Positions 27,476 through 36,221 of a stretch of DNA of 64,000 nt are shown one piece after another. Every line of letters starts with the position of its first letter. The first letter of the stretch is position 1. The position numbers were made by a program, and so were the translations under genes. This DNA comes from DATFDN01 sp963756495 (lineage in GTDB: Bacteria; Pseudomonadota; Alphaproteobacteria; Acetobacterales; Acetobacteraceae): positions 496,001-560,000 of the forward strand of contig CAVWNS010000002.1 in NCBI GenBank assembly GCA_963756495.1, given 5' to 3'. The notes under the pieces were generated by a model. The model worked only from the letters and a program-made list of their open reading frames with translations, did not search any database and was not told the origin of the DNA.

Positions 27476-30400
27476 GTGGCGAGAGACGACAGCGAGCATC
27501 CCAGGCTTTTGAACCGGGCCGGGGATCAATCGAACAGCCAGGGCGTTGAACCCGACCTGTCCTGGCGGCCGCCTGCCCGTCTCCTGCGATCGGCACGCTG
27601 CCCGTTCTGCGGCACCGAGCAGCGCAGTGCCAGCGGACGATGCGCGTTCTGCATGGCTGACCTCCGACTGAGCTGCGAGTCGTGTGGCACGCCGGCCTTG
27701 CCGACCGCCCGGTTCTGCTCCCATTGCGGTCATCCCTTCAAGGCGGGCGCGGCGGATGCTGGGCAGACGCGCCCAGAGCGCACGGCGACCGAGCTTAGGC
27801 AGGTCACGGTCGTATTCTGTGACCTCGTCGGCTCGACCTCGTTCGTCTCGGAGATGGACACAGAGGATTTCACCGACCTTCTCGGCACATTCCATCATCA
27901 CGTCACGAGCCTGATGACGCGCTACGGTGGGTTCGTGGCGCGCTACATGGGCGACGGCACGCTGACGTTTTTCGGCTACCCGCAAGCGAGCGAGGACGAT
28001 GTCGAGCGGGCGGTCCGCGCATCGCTTGACGCCGTGGGCGCCGTTTCAGCCATCGTATTGCCCAACGGGCGAAGGCTGCATGTGCGCGTCGGCATTTCCA
28101 CCGGTGTGACGATCGTTGGTGATGTGATCGGCACGGGTGGCCTGCGTGGCCTGGACATCGCCGGGGAGGCGCCAAACCTCGCCGCGAGGCTACAGAGCCT
28201 CGCCGAGCCGGACACCGTGCTGGTCGATCAGAGCGTTCGTCGTCAACTCGGCAACGCATTCGAATGTCATGCGATCGGAGCGCGCCGCATCAAGGGCTGG
28301 ACCGAGCCCGTTCCGGTGTGGAGGGTGCTCCGTCCCGCTCCGGTTGGGAGCCGCTTGGACGCGCCGGCCGACGAAGGCCGGGTGCCGCTGATCGGACGGG
28401 CGGCCCAACTCGGCCGATTGCTGTCTCTCTGGGAAGCCGCACGCGACGGAAAAGGCCAGATCGCGCTGCTGGTCGGGGAGCCGGGCATCGGCAAGTCGCG
28501 GCTGGTAGCGGAGCTGCTTCAAGGAACCGCGGTCGAGCAGCCCGCACGGCTCAGCCATTTCTGCACCCCGCATCACAGCGATGTTCCGCTTCATCCCTGC
28601 ATCCAGCAGATCGAGCGCACTGCCGGCTTCGCATCCGACGACAGCGCTGAATTGAAGCGGGTCAAACTAAAGACTTCATTGCAGGGGATGCCGGACGAGG
28701 CGCTTGGCTTGGTCGCGGATCTGCTCATGATACCGGAGGGCACGCGGCCCGCGAGCCTGCAACTCGCGCCGCAGCAGCGACGCGCGCGCATGTTGCAGGC
28801 TTTGCTGGGGACCCTGATCCGGACCTCGGCCGGGCAGCCGATCGTCGTGGTATTCGAGGATGCGCACTGGGGCGATCCCACCACATTGGAACTGTTGAGC
28901 ATGGCAGTGCGGCGGATCGCCGAATTCCCGATCCTGCTCGTCGTCACGGCGCGGCCCGAATTCCAGCCGGAGTGGTCCACCGAGCCGTGCGTCCACCGGC
29001 TGAACCTCTTGCCGCTCGCAACCGAGGAAGCCGGCGACCTCGTGCGCTGCATGTCCGGTCCCGCCGCTTTGTCGCCCGCGCAGGTGACCGATATCGTTGC
29101 CCGCTCCGACGGCGTGCCGCTTTTCCTCGAGGAGGTGACCAAGGCCGCTCTCGAGGCTGGCGATGAGACAAAACCGAGGGCAGAGCGCAAGCTGGCGAGC
29201 GCGCCGGTGCCAGTCACCATCCACGCCTCCTTGATCGCCCGGCTGGACCGGCTCGCCGAGGTGCGCTGGATTGCCGAGGTCGCGGCGGCAATCGGCCGTG
29301 ATTTCGACTTCGACATGCTTGCGTCGGTCGCTGACTGCGACGACCAGACGTTGCGTGCGGCTCTCGCACGTCTGGTCGCTTCGGGCCTAGTGCTTCCGCG
29401 CGGCCCGCCGGGGTCGGGCGATTACCGGTTCAAGCACGCCCTGATCCAAGATGCCGCCTATGGCATGATCGTCCGGCAGCACCGCCGCAGATTGCACCGG
29501 CGAATTGCCGAGGCCATCGAGACGCGCCGGCCCCAATTGGCCGCAGCACAGCCGCAGCTTCTCGCGCACCACTGGACAGAGGCGGCGGCGCCGGAGAAGG
29601 CCGTCGAACGCTGGTTGCAGGCTGGAGTCCAGTCGCTCGCCCGATCGCTTGTTTCCGAAGCGCTCGCCCAGCTCGGGCGGGGCCTGACGCTGAAAGCGAA
29701 TCTGCCCGACACGGAATGGCGTCGGGCTATCGAGCTTGATCTCCTGTTCGCTCTCGGCAAGGCGCAGATCGCGGCGCTCGGCCACGCGGCGCCAATGGTG
29801 GGGAGCACCTTCGATCGCGCCCGCACTTTGTGCGAGCAGATCCGGCCGCCCCGGCAGTTGCCGGCCGTGCTGTTCGGACAGTGGACCTATGCGCTGCTGC
29901 GTGCCGAGCTGAGCCGCGCGTTGAGACTCTCGGAGGAGATGCTGGCGGTCGGCGAGCGGGAGCACGACCCGGTCGGTCGGCTGGTCGGATGCTATACAAA
30001 CGGCATCACCCACTTCTACATGGGAGACCTCGACCGCGCCCGCGCGTTCCTGCAATGCGGCATTGCCTTGTTCGATCCGTCTCGCCGCGAGGAATACGCC
30101 AGGTCGGTGGTGAGCGATCCGCGCGTGGTGATGGGGTGCTTTCTCTCCTGGATCTCCTTGTGTACCGGCGAGCTTCAGGAGGCGGATCGGATCTGTCGTT
30201 CCATGCTGGACGATGCGCGCCAGCTCGGACACACTTACACGCTGGCCCACGCGGTCTGGCAACGCGCATCGGTCATCCTACACCTGGACGCGCCGTCTGC
30301 GGCCTTACCTTGGCTGGAAGAGTTGCAGTCCCTTGCGCACGAGCATGAGTTCCCGTTCTTCGAGGCGCTGGCAATGGTCTTCAAGGGTTGGTGCCGCAGC

Positions 30401-30877
30401 ATAGACAGAGATGTGCAAGACGGCCTCGCGCTGATGCGCGAGGGATTTCGTCTCTACCGCAGCGGTGACAGCCGGCTTTTCTTGCCCAGCTTCCTGCGCA
30501 TCGAAGCAGAGCTTCTTCGGCGGGCTGGCAAGATTGACCAGGGCCTCGACGCCCTCCGCAAGGGGGCTGGCATGGCGCGGCGGTCGGGCGCCCACTGGGA
30601 CGCAGCCGAGCACGATCGCATCCGAGGGAAACTCCTGCGCGCGCGCGGTGAGTTCGACGCAGCCGAACGCGCCTTCGTCCGCGCCATCCGGACTGCGGGC
30701 GACCGGGGCGCGAAGCTGTTCGAGCTGCGCGCAGCGGTCGCACTGGCACGGCTACTGGCCGATCGCGGACGCCAGGCCGAGGCACGCAAGACCCTCGCGC
30801 CGGTATGCCGCTGGTTCGACAACCATCCCCCCTTCCCGGAATTGGCAAGCGCCCGCGCCATCATGCACGACCTGTGA
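27476..30877 (+). CDS. class III adenylate/guanylate cyclase fused to zinc ribbons and an AAA ATPase/TPR regulator
   Basis: 1133 residues from GTG (GGGAGA upstream). Order: two zinc ribbons (C42, C45, C56, C59 and C67, C70, C81, C84); class III cyclase domain ~107-285 with metal Asp D116 in VVFCDLVGST, D160 in RYMGDGTLTFFG and APNLAARLQ for the catalytic N/R pair; AAA/NB-ARC-like ATPase with Walker A GEPGIGKSR (334-342) and Walker B VVVFEDAHWGD; then ~500 residues of helical TPR-like repeats. This is the architecture of MalT-like multidomain cyclase regulators. The usual adenine-reading Lys before the MGDG motif (AKYMGDG) is Arg here, so nucleotide choice or activity is uncertain. Cytoplasmic. 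A Crp-type gene lies 3 kb downstream. Confidence 0.9.
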   Translation: MARDDSEHPRLLNRAGDQSNSQGVEPDLSWRPPARLLRSARCPFCGTEQRSASGRCAFCMADLRLSCESCGTPALPTARFCSHCGHPFKAGAADAGQTRPERTATELRQVTVVFCDLVGSTSFVSEMDTEDFTDLLGTFHHHVTSLMTRYGGFVARYMGDGTLTFFGYPQASEDDVERAVRASLDAVGAVSAIVLPNGRRLHVRVGISTGVTIVGDVIGTGGLRGLDIAGEAPNLAARLQSLAEPDTVLVDQSVRRQLGNAFECHAIGARRIKGWTEPVPVWRVLRPAPVGSRLDAPADEGRVPLIGRAAQLGRLLSLWEAARDGKGQIALLVGEPGIGKSRLVAELLQGTAVEQPARLSHFCTPHHSDVPLHPCIQQIERTAGFASDDSAELKRVKLKTSLQGMPDEALGLVADLLMIPEGTRPASLQLAPQQRRARMLQALLGTLIRTSAGQPIVVVFEDAHWGDPTTLELLSMAVRRIAEFPILLVVTARPEFQPEWSTEPCVHRLNLLPLATEEAGDLVRCMSGPAALSPAQVTDIVARSDGVPLFLEEVTKAALEAGDETKPRAERKLASAPVPVTIHASLIARLDRLAEVRWIAEVAAAIGRDFDFDMLASVADCDDQTLRAALARLVASGLVLPRGPPGSGDYRFKHALIQDAAYGMIVRQHRRRLHRRIAEAIETRRPQLAAAQPQLLAHHWTEAAAPEKAVERWLQAGVQSLARSLVSEALAQLGRGLTLKANLPDTEWRRAIELDLLFALGKAQIAALGHAAPMVGSTFDRARTLCEQIRPPRQLPAVLFGQWTYALLRAELSRALRLSEEMLAVGEREHDPVGRLVGCYTNGITHFYMGDLDRARAFLQCGIALFDPSRREEYARSVVSDPRVVMGCFLSWISLCTGELQEADRICRSMLDDARQLGHTYTLAHAVWQRASVILHLDAPSAALPWLEELQSLAHEHEFPFFEALAMVFKGWCRSIDRDVQDGLALMREGFRLYRSGDSRLFLPSFLRIEAELLRRAGKIDQGLDALRKGAGMARRSGAHWDAAEHDRIRGKLLRARGEFDAAERAFVRAIRTAGDRGAKLFELRAAVALARLLADRGRQAEARKTLAPVCRWFDNHPPFPELASARAIMHDL

Positions 30878-30996
30878 TGCGGCGGGCGCTCGGATCGTAT
30901 CGTCTCACGTTGACGGCGGGACATCTCACGAGAAGGATGCAATCGACCTGCGGCATGGAACCGCGACCAGCAACCTGAAGCACCGGGATCGAGGTC

Positions 30997-32946
30997 ATGT
31001 CGTCATTCGGGAACGTCCGTCGGCGTCCAGACAGGCAGAGCAAGCTTCCGGTCGAGGGTGGGGGCGGCGGGACCTGGCTCATCTGGGCAGGAGCGTTGAG
31101 CGTGGCAGCCCTCACGACGTACGCCGCTCCGAAGGTTGCCGCCTTCGTGTCGCGCCAGCGCGGGGTGCCGGAATTCTTCGACGTGGTCGCGCAGAAGGTG
31201 GATCAGACCTTTGGCTGGCACAGGCTGCGCTTGCCGTTCGCCCTGGCGACGCTGGCGGGACTGCGAGGCATCCTGCGCGGGGAAAACCTGTACGAGACCG
31301 GTGATCTGCCCGCCGATCTACCGCCGGCAAGGCCCGCCACCGCCGGCGCGGCATATCTGACGGCGCGCACCGCGGACGGGACGTTCAACGACCTCGATGA
31401 TCCCGCGATGGGGAGCGCCGGGACCCGGTTCGGCCGCAATATCCCGCTTCAGCACACGTATCGCGACGAGGCCACGCTGCTGTCGCCCAGCCCGCGGGTC
31501 ATCAGCCTTGGGCTGATGACCCGGCACGCGTTCCAGCCGGCCACCACGCTCAATCTTCTGGCGGCCGCGTGGATACAGTTCATGATCCGGGACTGGTTCA
31601 GCCATGGCAAGAGCCAGACGGCGAATCCATGGCAGGTTCCTCTGGCGGAGCACGACGACTGGTACGAGAACCCAATGCGGATCCTCCGCACGGCGGATGA
31701 TCCCACCCGCACCTCGGCGGAGGCGAACCTGCCTCCCACCTACCTCAACACCGAGACGCACTGGTGGGACGCATCCCAGTTGTACGGCAGCACCCAGGCG
31801 TTCCAGTCGCAGATACGCACCGGCCTCGGCGGCAAGGTCCGCATCCTGCGCCACGGCTTCGAAGCCCCGGACGACCAATCGCTGGTGCAGATGCCGAACC
31901 TGGCCGGCTGGTGGGTGGGACAGGAGATTGTGTTCACGCTGTTCGCCCAGGAACACAACGCGATCTGCGACCATCTCAGGGCGGAGTACCCCGACTGGTC
32001 TGATGAGCGGTTGTTCCAGCAAGCCCGTCTGGTCAATGCGGCGCTGCTCGCCAAGATCCACACCGTGGAATGGACGACGGCGATCCTCGGCCATCCCGCG
32101 CTGCAGGTCGGCATGCGCATCAACTGGTGGGGGCTGCTCGGCGAGCGCATCCATGGCTTGCTGGGACGGGTCAGCGACAGCGAGGCGATCAGCGGCATTC
32201 CCGGCAGCAAGACGAACCATTTCGGGGTTCCCTACGCGATCACCGAGGAGTTCGTCGCCGCCTATCGCATGCACCCGCTGATCCGCGACGACCTCCAGTT
32301 CCGTTCGGCGCAGGACCATAGCCTGAGAGCCGAACACGGCTTCCAGGATGTGGCGGGTCTCGCCTCGCAAGCAGTGGCCGAGGCGATCGGCATGCGCGAC
32401 CTTCTCTACTCCTTCGGGCAAATGAATCCCGGCGCGGTCGTGCTGCACAACTACCCCCGTTCGCTCCAACGTTTCAAGCGGCCGGACAAAAAAATAATCG
32501 ACCTGGCCGCGACCGACGTGCTTCGGGTCCGCGAACTCGGCGTGCCCCGCTACAACGATTTCCGCCGGCTGCTGCACCTCCGCGCACCCCGCAGCTTCGA
32601 GGAACTGACGCCCAACCCGGCATGGCGCGAGGAGATACGCGCGATCTATGGCAACAACATCGAGCAGGTGGACACCATGGTCGGCCTGTACGCCGAACGC
32701 TTCCCTAAGGGCTTCGGCTTCAGCGACACCGCATTCCGGATCTTCATCCTGATGGCGTCGCGACGGCTGAACAGCGACCGTTTCTTCACTACCGATTTCA
32801 CGCCGGAAGTTTACTCGCCGGCCGGAATGAAGTGGCTCGACGACAACACGATGCGCACGGTCCTGCTGCGCCACTATCCTGAGCTGGAGCCGAGCCTGCG
32901 CGGCGTGCGAAACGCCTTCGCCCCCTGGAACGCGGTCAGGCAGTGA
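30997..32946 (+). CDS. haem peroxidase of the fatty-acid alpha-dioxygenase type
   Basis: 649 residues with a hydrophobic N-terminal segment (WLIWAGALSVAALTTYAA). Similarity to plant alpha-dioxygenase runs end to end: RTADGTFNDL, FGRN, NLLAAAWIQFMIRDW, WWDASQLYGS, LAKIHTVEWTTAIL, GVPYAITEEFVAAYRMHPLI and SRRLNSDRFFTTDF. Conserved are the catalytic Tyr (Y423), proximal haem His (H426) and substrate-carboxylate Arg (R595). Of the distal pair Gln-x3-His, Q194 is kept but the His position is R198. Alpha-dioxygenases add O2 to C2 of fatty acids, giving 2-hydroperoxy acids and shortened aldehydes; the peroxidase side should differ here. Same strand as the cyclase, 119 bases downstream. A bacterial peroxidase of unknown substrate is the alternative. 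Confidence 0.85.
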   Translation: MSSFGNVRRRPDRQSKLPVEGGGGGTWLIWAGALSVAALTTYAAPKVAAFVSRQRGVPEFFDVVAQKVDQTFGWHRLRLPFALATLAGLRGILRGENLYETGDLPADLPPARPATAGAAYLTARTADGTFNDLDDPAMGSAGTRFGRNIPLQHTYRDEATLLSPSPRVISLGLMTRHAFQPATTLNLLAAAWIQFMIRDWFSHGKSQTANPWQVPLAEHDDWYENPMRILRTADDPTRTSAEANLPPTYLNTETHWWDASQLYGSTQAFQSQIRTGLGGKVRILRHGFEAPDDQSLVQMPNLAGWWVGQEIVFTLFAQEHNAICDHLRAEYPDWSDERLFQQARLVNAALLAKIHTVEWTTAILGHPALQVGMRINWWGLLGERIHGLLGRVSDSEAISGIPGSKTNHFGVPYAITEEFVAAYRMHPLIRDDLQFRSAQDHSLRAEHGFQDVAGLASQAVAEAIGMRDLLYSFGQMNPGAVVLHNYPRSLQRFKRPDKKIIDLAATDVLRVRELGVPRYNDFRRLLHLRAPRSFEELTPNPAWREEIRAIYGNNIEQVDTMVGLYAERFPKGFGFSDTAFRIFILMASRRLNSDRFFTTDFTPEVYSPAGMKWLDDNTMRTVLLRHYPELEPSLRGVRNAFAPWNAVRQ

Positions 32947-33025
32947 GGACGACGGCGCCCGGACCGAGATCGGCCCGTCCCGATGCACGCCCGCGAGTCG
33001 ACCCGCATGGAGCAGGAGATCCCGC

Positions 33026-33730
33026 ATGGAAATCGCACCGGGTATCCACAGCCTGACGCAGTGGATGGGCGGGCACGTTCACGCCTTCCTGCTGGACGAT
33101 GGCGGCAGCCTGACCCTGATCGACACGCTGTTCGATACGGACGGACATCGCGTCCTGGATTACCTCAAACTGCTCGGGCGGCCGGTGACGGACTTGAAGA
33201 CGATTGTGCTCACGCATGCGCACCGCTCCCACTTGGGCGGCCTGACGGCGCTGAAGCAGGCGAGTGGGGCGACGGTCCTCGCGCATGAATGGGAAGCCGA
33301 CATCATCCAGGGCGAACGACAGGCGCAGCGGATCAGCGCCATCCCCAGGCGCCCGTTCAAGACCTACATCCCCATTCAGCTCGGCTTGGCGCTGGGCATC
33401 GGCGTCGCCCCGCCCTGCACCGTGGATCGCTGCGTAAAGGACGGCGATCGGGTTGGACCGCTCGAAGTGGTCTTCGCTCCGGGGCATTCACCGGGTCACC
33501 TCGCGTTTTACTGGGACGACCGCAAGGCGCTGTTCGCGGGCGATGCCATCGCCACCTGGCCCGAGCTGGCGCCCGGTTGGCCCGCGCTTCATCTCAACCC
33601 GAGGCAGAACCGCCAATCGCTGATCCGGATGGCCAAGCTCGATACCGACATGGTTGCCGTCGGCCACGGCGAGCCGATCATGTCGCGCGGCGCGGCGACG
33701 GTCCGATCGATGATCTCCCGCGCCGTTTGA
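33026..33730 (+). CDS. MBL-fold metallo-hydrolase
   Basis: 234 residues. Beta-lactamase-fold signature LTHAHRSHLGGL at 62-73, where the usual HxHxDH reads H64-A-H66-R-S68-H69, so the metal-bridging Asp is Ser. Other ligands appear as APGHSPGHLAFYW (His), FAGDAIATW (Asp) and the C-terminal VGHGEPI (His). ATG 33026 follows AGGAG. Likely a glyoxalase II/lactonase-like hydrolase with one altered metal site. Lies 79 bases after the alpha-dioxygenase-like gene and 74 before a Crp-type gene, same strand; a role on the oxidised lipid product or in quorum-type lactone cleavage is only inference. Confidence 0.87.
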   Translation: MEIAPGIHSLTQWMGGHVHAFLLDDGGSLTLIDTLFDTDGHRVLDYLKLLGRPVTDLKTIVLTHAHRSHLGGLTALKQASGATVLAHEWEADIIQGERQAQRISAIPRRPFKTYIPIQLGLALGIGVAPPCTVDRCVKDGDRVGPLEVVFAPGHSPGHLAFYWDDRKALFAGDAIATWPELAPGWPALHLNPRQNRQSLIRMAKLDTDMVAVGHGEPIMSRGAATVRSMISRAV

Positions 33731-33804
33731 CACGCTGCCGGCTCGCGGCAACGCTGCGCGAGGGCGACAAGTCTCGCTGCCGGTACAGCGGAGAGAAGCG
33801 AACC

Positions 33805-34512
33805 GTGTCGAACCAGCACAGCGCGCTATCAGAGAAGGCACAGCTGCTTGCCAGGGCCCCGCTGTTCCAGGGGCTGCCAGCCCACGCGTTTGAGGAACTG
33901 GCGGCGAGGACGCAGGAGCGGCCGATGCGGGCGAACGAGGTCCTGTTTCGCCGCGATGATCCCGGCGCCAGCATGCTGGCCATCCTCGCGGGGGAGGTGC
34001 GGATCGCCCTGGCCGGCGCTGAAAGCCGCGACCAAGTCCTCCGGTTGCTTCGGCCGGGTGACATATTCGGCGAAATTGCCTTGCTCGACGGCGGCCCGCG
34101 CACTGCCGACGCCATCGCGGACACCAACGGTCGGCTGCTGGTCCTGGAGCGGCGGGACCTGCTGCACATGCTTCGGAAGAACGAGGAATTGGCGCTGCGG
34201 ATCATCGCGCTGCTCTGTGAGCGCCTGCGCTCGACCAGTTGGCTTCTGGAGACGATGCTCTTCCAGGACACCTCGCAGCGACTTGCCTCGGCGATCCTCA
34301 ACCTGTCTAGCAAGCGGCCGGGCCATCGCCTCGACATCACCCAGCGTGCTCTTGGCGAGATCGCGGGGGCCGCGCGTGAGACCGTGAACAAGAAACTGCG
34401 CGAGTGGCAGGACGCGGGGTTCATCGCCGTCGCGCCAGGTCGGATCACCGTCATCGACCCGATATCGCTCGACCGCCACGCAGCAGGCTACGCAACAAGG
34501 CAGCCGACGTGA
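33805..34512 (+). CDS. Crp/Fnr-family transcriptional regulator
   Basis: 235 residues from GTG 33805 (GGAGAGAAGCG upstream). Cyclic-nucleotide-binding beta-barrel ~15-130 with LFQGLPAHAFEELAART, PGDIFGEIALLDGGPRTADA (phosphate-binding cassette; Glu then R/T as in cNMP binders), long dimer helix and a winged HTH (LGEIAGAARETVNKKLREWQDAGFI as two pieces). No Fnr-type Cys ligands. The retained cassette GEIALLDGGPRTA is compatible with cAMP/cGMP binding, and a cyclase gene lies upstream in the same direction. The gene ends 23 bases before the CTAG target duplication of an IS1380-type element. Confidence 0.9.
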   Translation: MSNQHSALSEKAQLLARAPLFQGLPAHAFEELAARTQERPMRANEVLFRRDDPGASMLAILAGEVRIALAGAESRDQVLRLLRPGDIFGEIALLDGGPRTADAIADTNGRLLVLERRDLLHMLRKNEELALRIIALLCERLRSTSWLLETMLFQDTSQRLASAILNLSSKRPGHRLDITQRALGEIAGAARETVNKKLREWQDAGFIAVAPGRITVIDPISLDRHAAGYATRQPT

Positions 34513-34539
34513 CCGGCTGCCTGGCCATCGTGGCGCTAG

Positions 34540-34553
34540 CCCGCATTTCTCAC
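34540..34553 (+). repeat. left terminal inverted repeat of IS1380-type element
   Basis: CCCGCATTTCTCAC, perfect inverse of the right end; preceded by target duplication CTAG at 34536-34539. Confidence 0.93.
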
Positions 34554-34730
34554 CGGCATCGACGGGCGGTTTGGTTTGGGGGCGGCTGAGGCGGTGCGGC
34601 TTGTTTCGGTGTCGCGCCTGATTAAAACGGCCGAGATCCGCACGCGATTGGGGGCGCCGTCCTTGGGGCAGCGTTGGCGGCCGGGGTTGGCGGCTTGCGG
34701 TGTCTGGTTCGTGGTGATCCGGCGGCTGCC

Positions 34731-36126
34731 TTATCGCAGCATGGCGTGGGCCAGGGCGAACTCGTGCTGCCAGGGGCAGGCGGAGGCCATGGCGATGCTG
34801 ATCCGGCGGACGCTGATGCGGACGAGCGCGCCGATCTTCAGCAGCCGGAGCCGGATCGTGCCGCAGGTCGCGGTGGCGAACTGGGTGTGCGCCAGCCCGA
34901 TCCGGCGCAGCGCGCAGAGCAGCACGTAGGCGGCGGAGGCGAGCCACAGGCGCAACTGGTTGGCGCGCATGGTGGCGGCCGACGTGCGGTCGGCGAACAG
35001 ATCGAGCTGGCATTCCTTGATGCGGTTTTCCATCTCGCCGCGCGCGCAGTAGATCGCCTCATAGAGATGCCGCGCCTCGGCCGCTTGGCCCTGAGCGAGG
35101 TCACGACGAGGCGCGGATTGGCCTCCCCGCCGGTCCATTCGGCCTTGCCGATCACGCGCCGCCGGCGGCTCCAGCTGTCCAGTGTCGACCATGGGAAGTC
35201 ACGGAAGCGGCGGGCGGGCTTGCCGGTCGCCTCGGCCTCGGCACGGGCGGCCGCCATCTCCGCCTCGATCTCGCCCGCCAGGCGGGCGTTGCGCGCCAGA
35301 CCGAACAGATAATCGACCCGGTTGGCCTCGCACCACACCATCAGTGCCTCGCGGGCGAAACCACTGTCGGCGCGCAGCAAAATGCGCACACGTGGCCAGC
35401 GCGCGCGGATGCGGCGGACGATCCGCCCGATCTCGTCCACCGATCCGGCGGATGCATCGATGTTCGAGCGTCGCAGCTTGGCGGCCAACAGATGCCGCCC
35501 GCAGAACACATAGAGCGGCAGATAGCAGTAGCAGTCCACGGGTCCGGCTTCGCCGGCCCGAGGACTCGTAGCCATGGAAGAACCGGCCTTCCTGGTGGCC
35601 ATGCAGCGGATCGTCGGTGGCGTCGAGATCGAGCGTAATCTGCGCCGGCGCCTTCTCGTGCGCATCGAGGAACAGATCGACGAACAGCGTCTCGATCGCA
35701 TCCGTGTCGGCGGCTAGCCGGGCGTAGCGCGAGGGTTCGGGCCGGCTCAGCTCCAGCCGGTTCAGCGTGCTCTTGCCCGCCAGCGGCGCGCAATCGGATC
35801 GCCGTGCGGCGAGCTTGCCGGCCAGCACCGCCATCACCGGGTCATGGCGCAGCTCGTCGTGATCGATCAGGTCCTCGTAGCCGAGCGCAAGCCGACGATC
35901 CGCTGCATTACCAGTGTCTCGACGTCGTGCTCAACCAAGGCTGGATTGCGGACATCAGTGAAGCAGGCGGCCAAGCGTCGGGTCAGCCCGACGACGCGGT
36001 CCGTGGCACCCAAGAGCAGAGCACCGGCGTCGCGACGTGATCCGCCCGCCATCAAACGAGGCCGCCACGGCGCGGCCTTCCACTCGTGCAAAATCGAACA
36101 GCGATCGGGCTACACTCTGTCGGCAT
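34731..36126 (-). pseudogene. IS1380-type transposase with at least four frame disruptions
   Basis: ATG at 36126 gives MPTECSPI; then frames change. Recognisable segments in order: TRRLAACFTDVRNPALVEHD, LAGKLAARRSDCAPLAGKST, PAQITLDLDATDDPLHGHQE (DDE Asp), DCYCYLPLYVFCGRHLLAAK, ILLRADSGFAREALMVWCEA (DDE Asp), FPWSTLDSWSRRRRVIGKAE, IYCARGEMENRIKECQLDLF (DDE Glu, GxMENRIKE) and the end CPWQHEFALAHAMLR. A one-base loss occurs after QRIVG near 35895 and a ~30-base palindromic insertion at about 35537-35570. Inactive as sequenced; DDE residues themselves are intact. Confidence 0.88.
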
Positions 36127-36207
36127 CGGGGGTTTCCTCTGCTCAGCGATAAGGCTTTGTCGCAGAAGAACTTTCGCCAATTCAGAGCCCCGATGCACCT
36201 ACCCTCT

Positions 36208-36221
36208 GTGAGAAATGCGGG
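36208..36221 (-). repeat. right terminal inverted repeat of IS1380-type element
   Basis: Reads CCCGCATTTCTCAC on the minus strand; followed by target duplication CTAG at 36222-36225. Confidence 0.93.

Larger units (their letters stand above)
34540..36221 (-). mobile_element. complete IS1380-family insertion sequence, 1,682 bp
   Basis: Bounded by perfect 14-base inverted repeats CCCGCATTTCTCAC (34540-34553) and GTGAGAAATGCGGG (36208-36221), flanked by a 4-base direct repeat CTAG (34536-34539; 36222-36225). A 4-base target duplication and ~1.7 kb length are normal for IS1380. The transposase on the minus strand is frameshifted, so the copy is non-autonomous. A truncated relative sits at 13468-13955, also inserted at CTAG. 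The right-hand duplication supplies the TAG stop of the lactonase gene. Confidence 0.93.

Noticed and set aside
35340..35520. CRISPR-like or tandem repeats in the IS region
   Set aside because: Similarity is between the two IS copies only; no direct repeats with spacers anywhere in the window.
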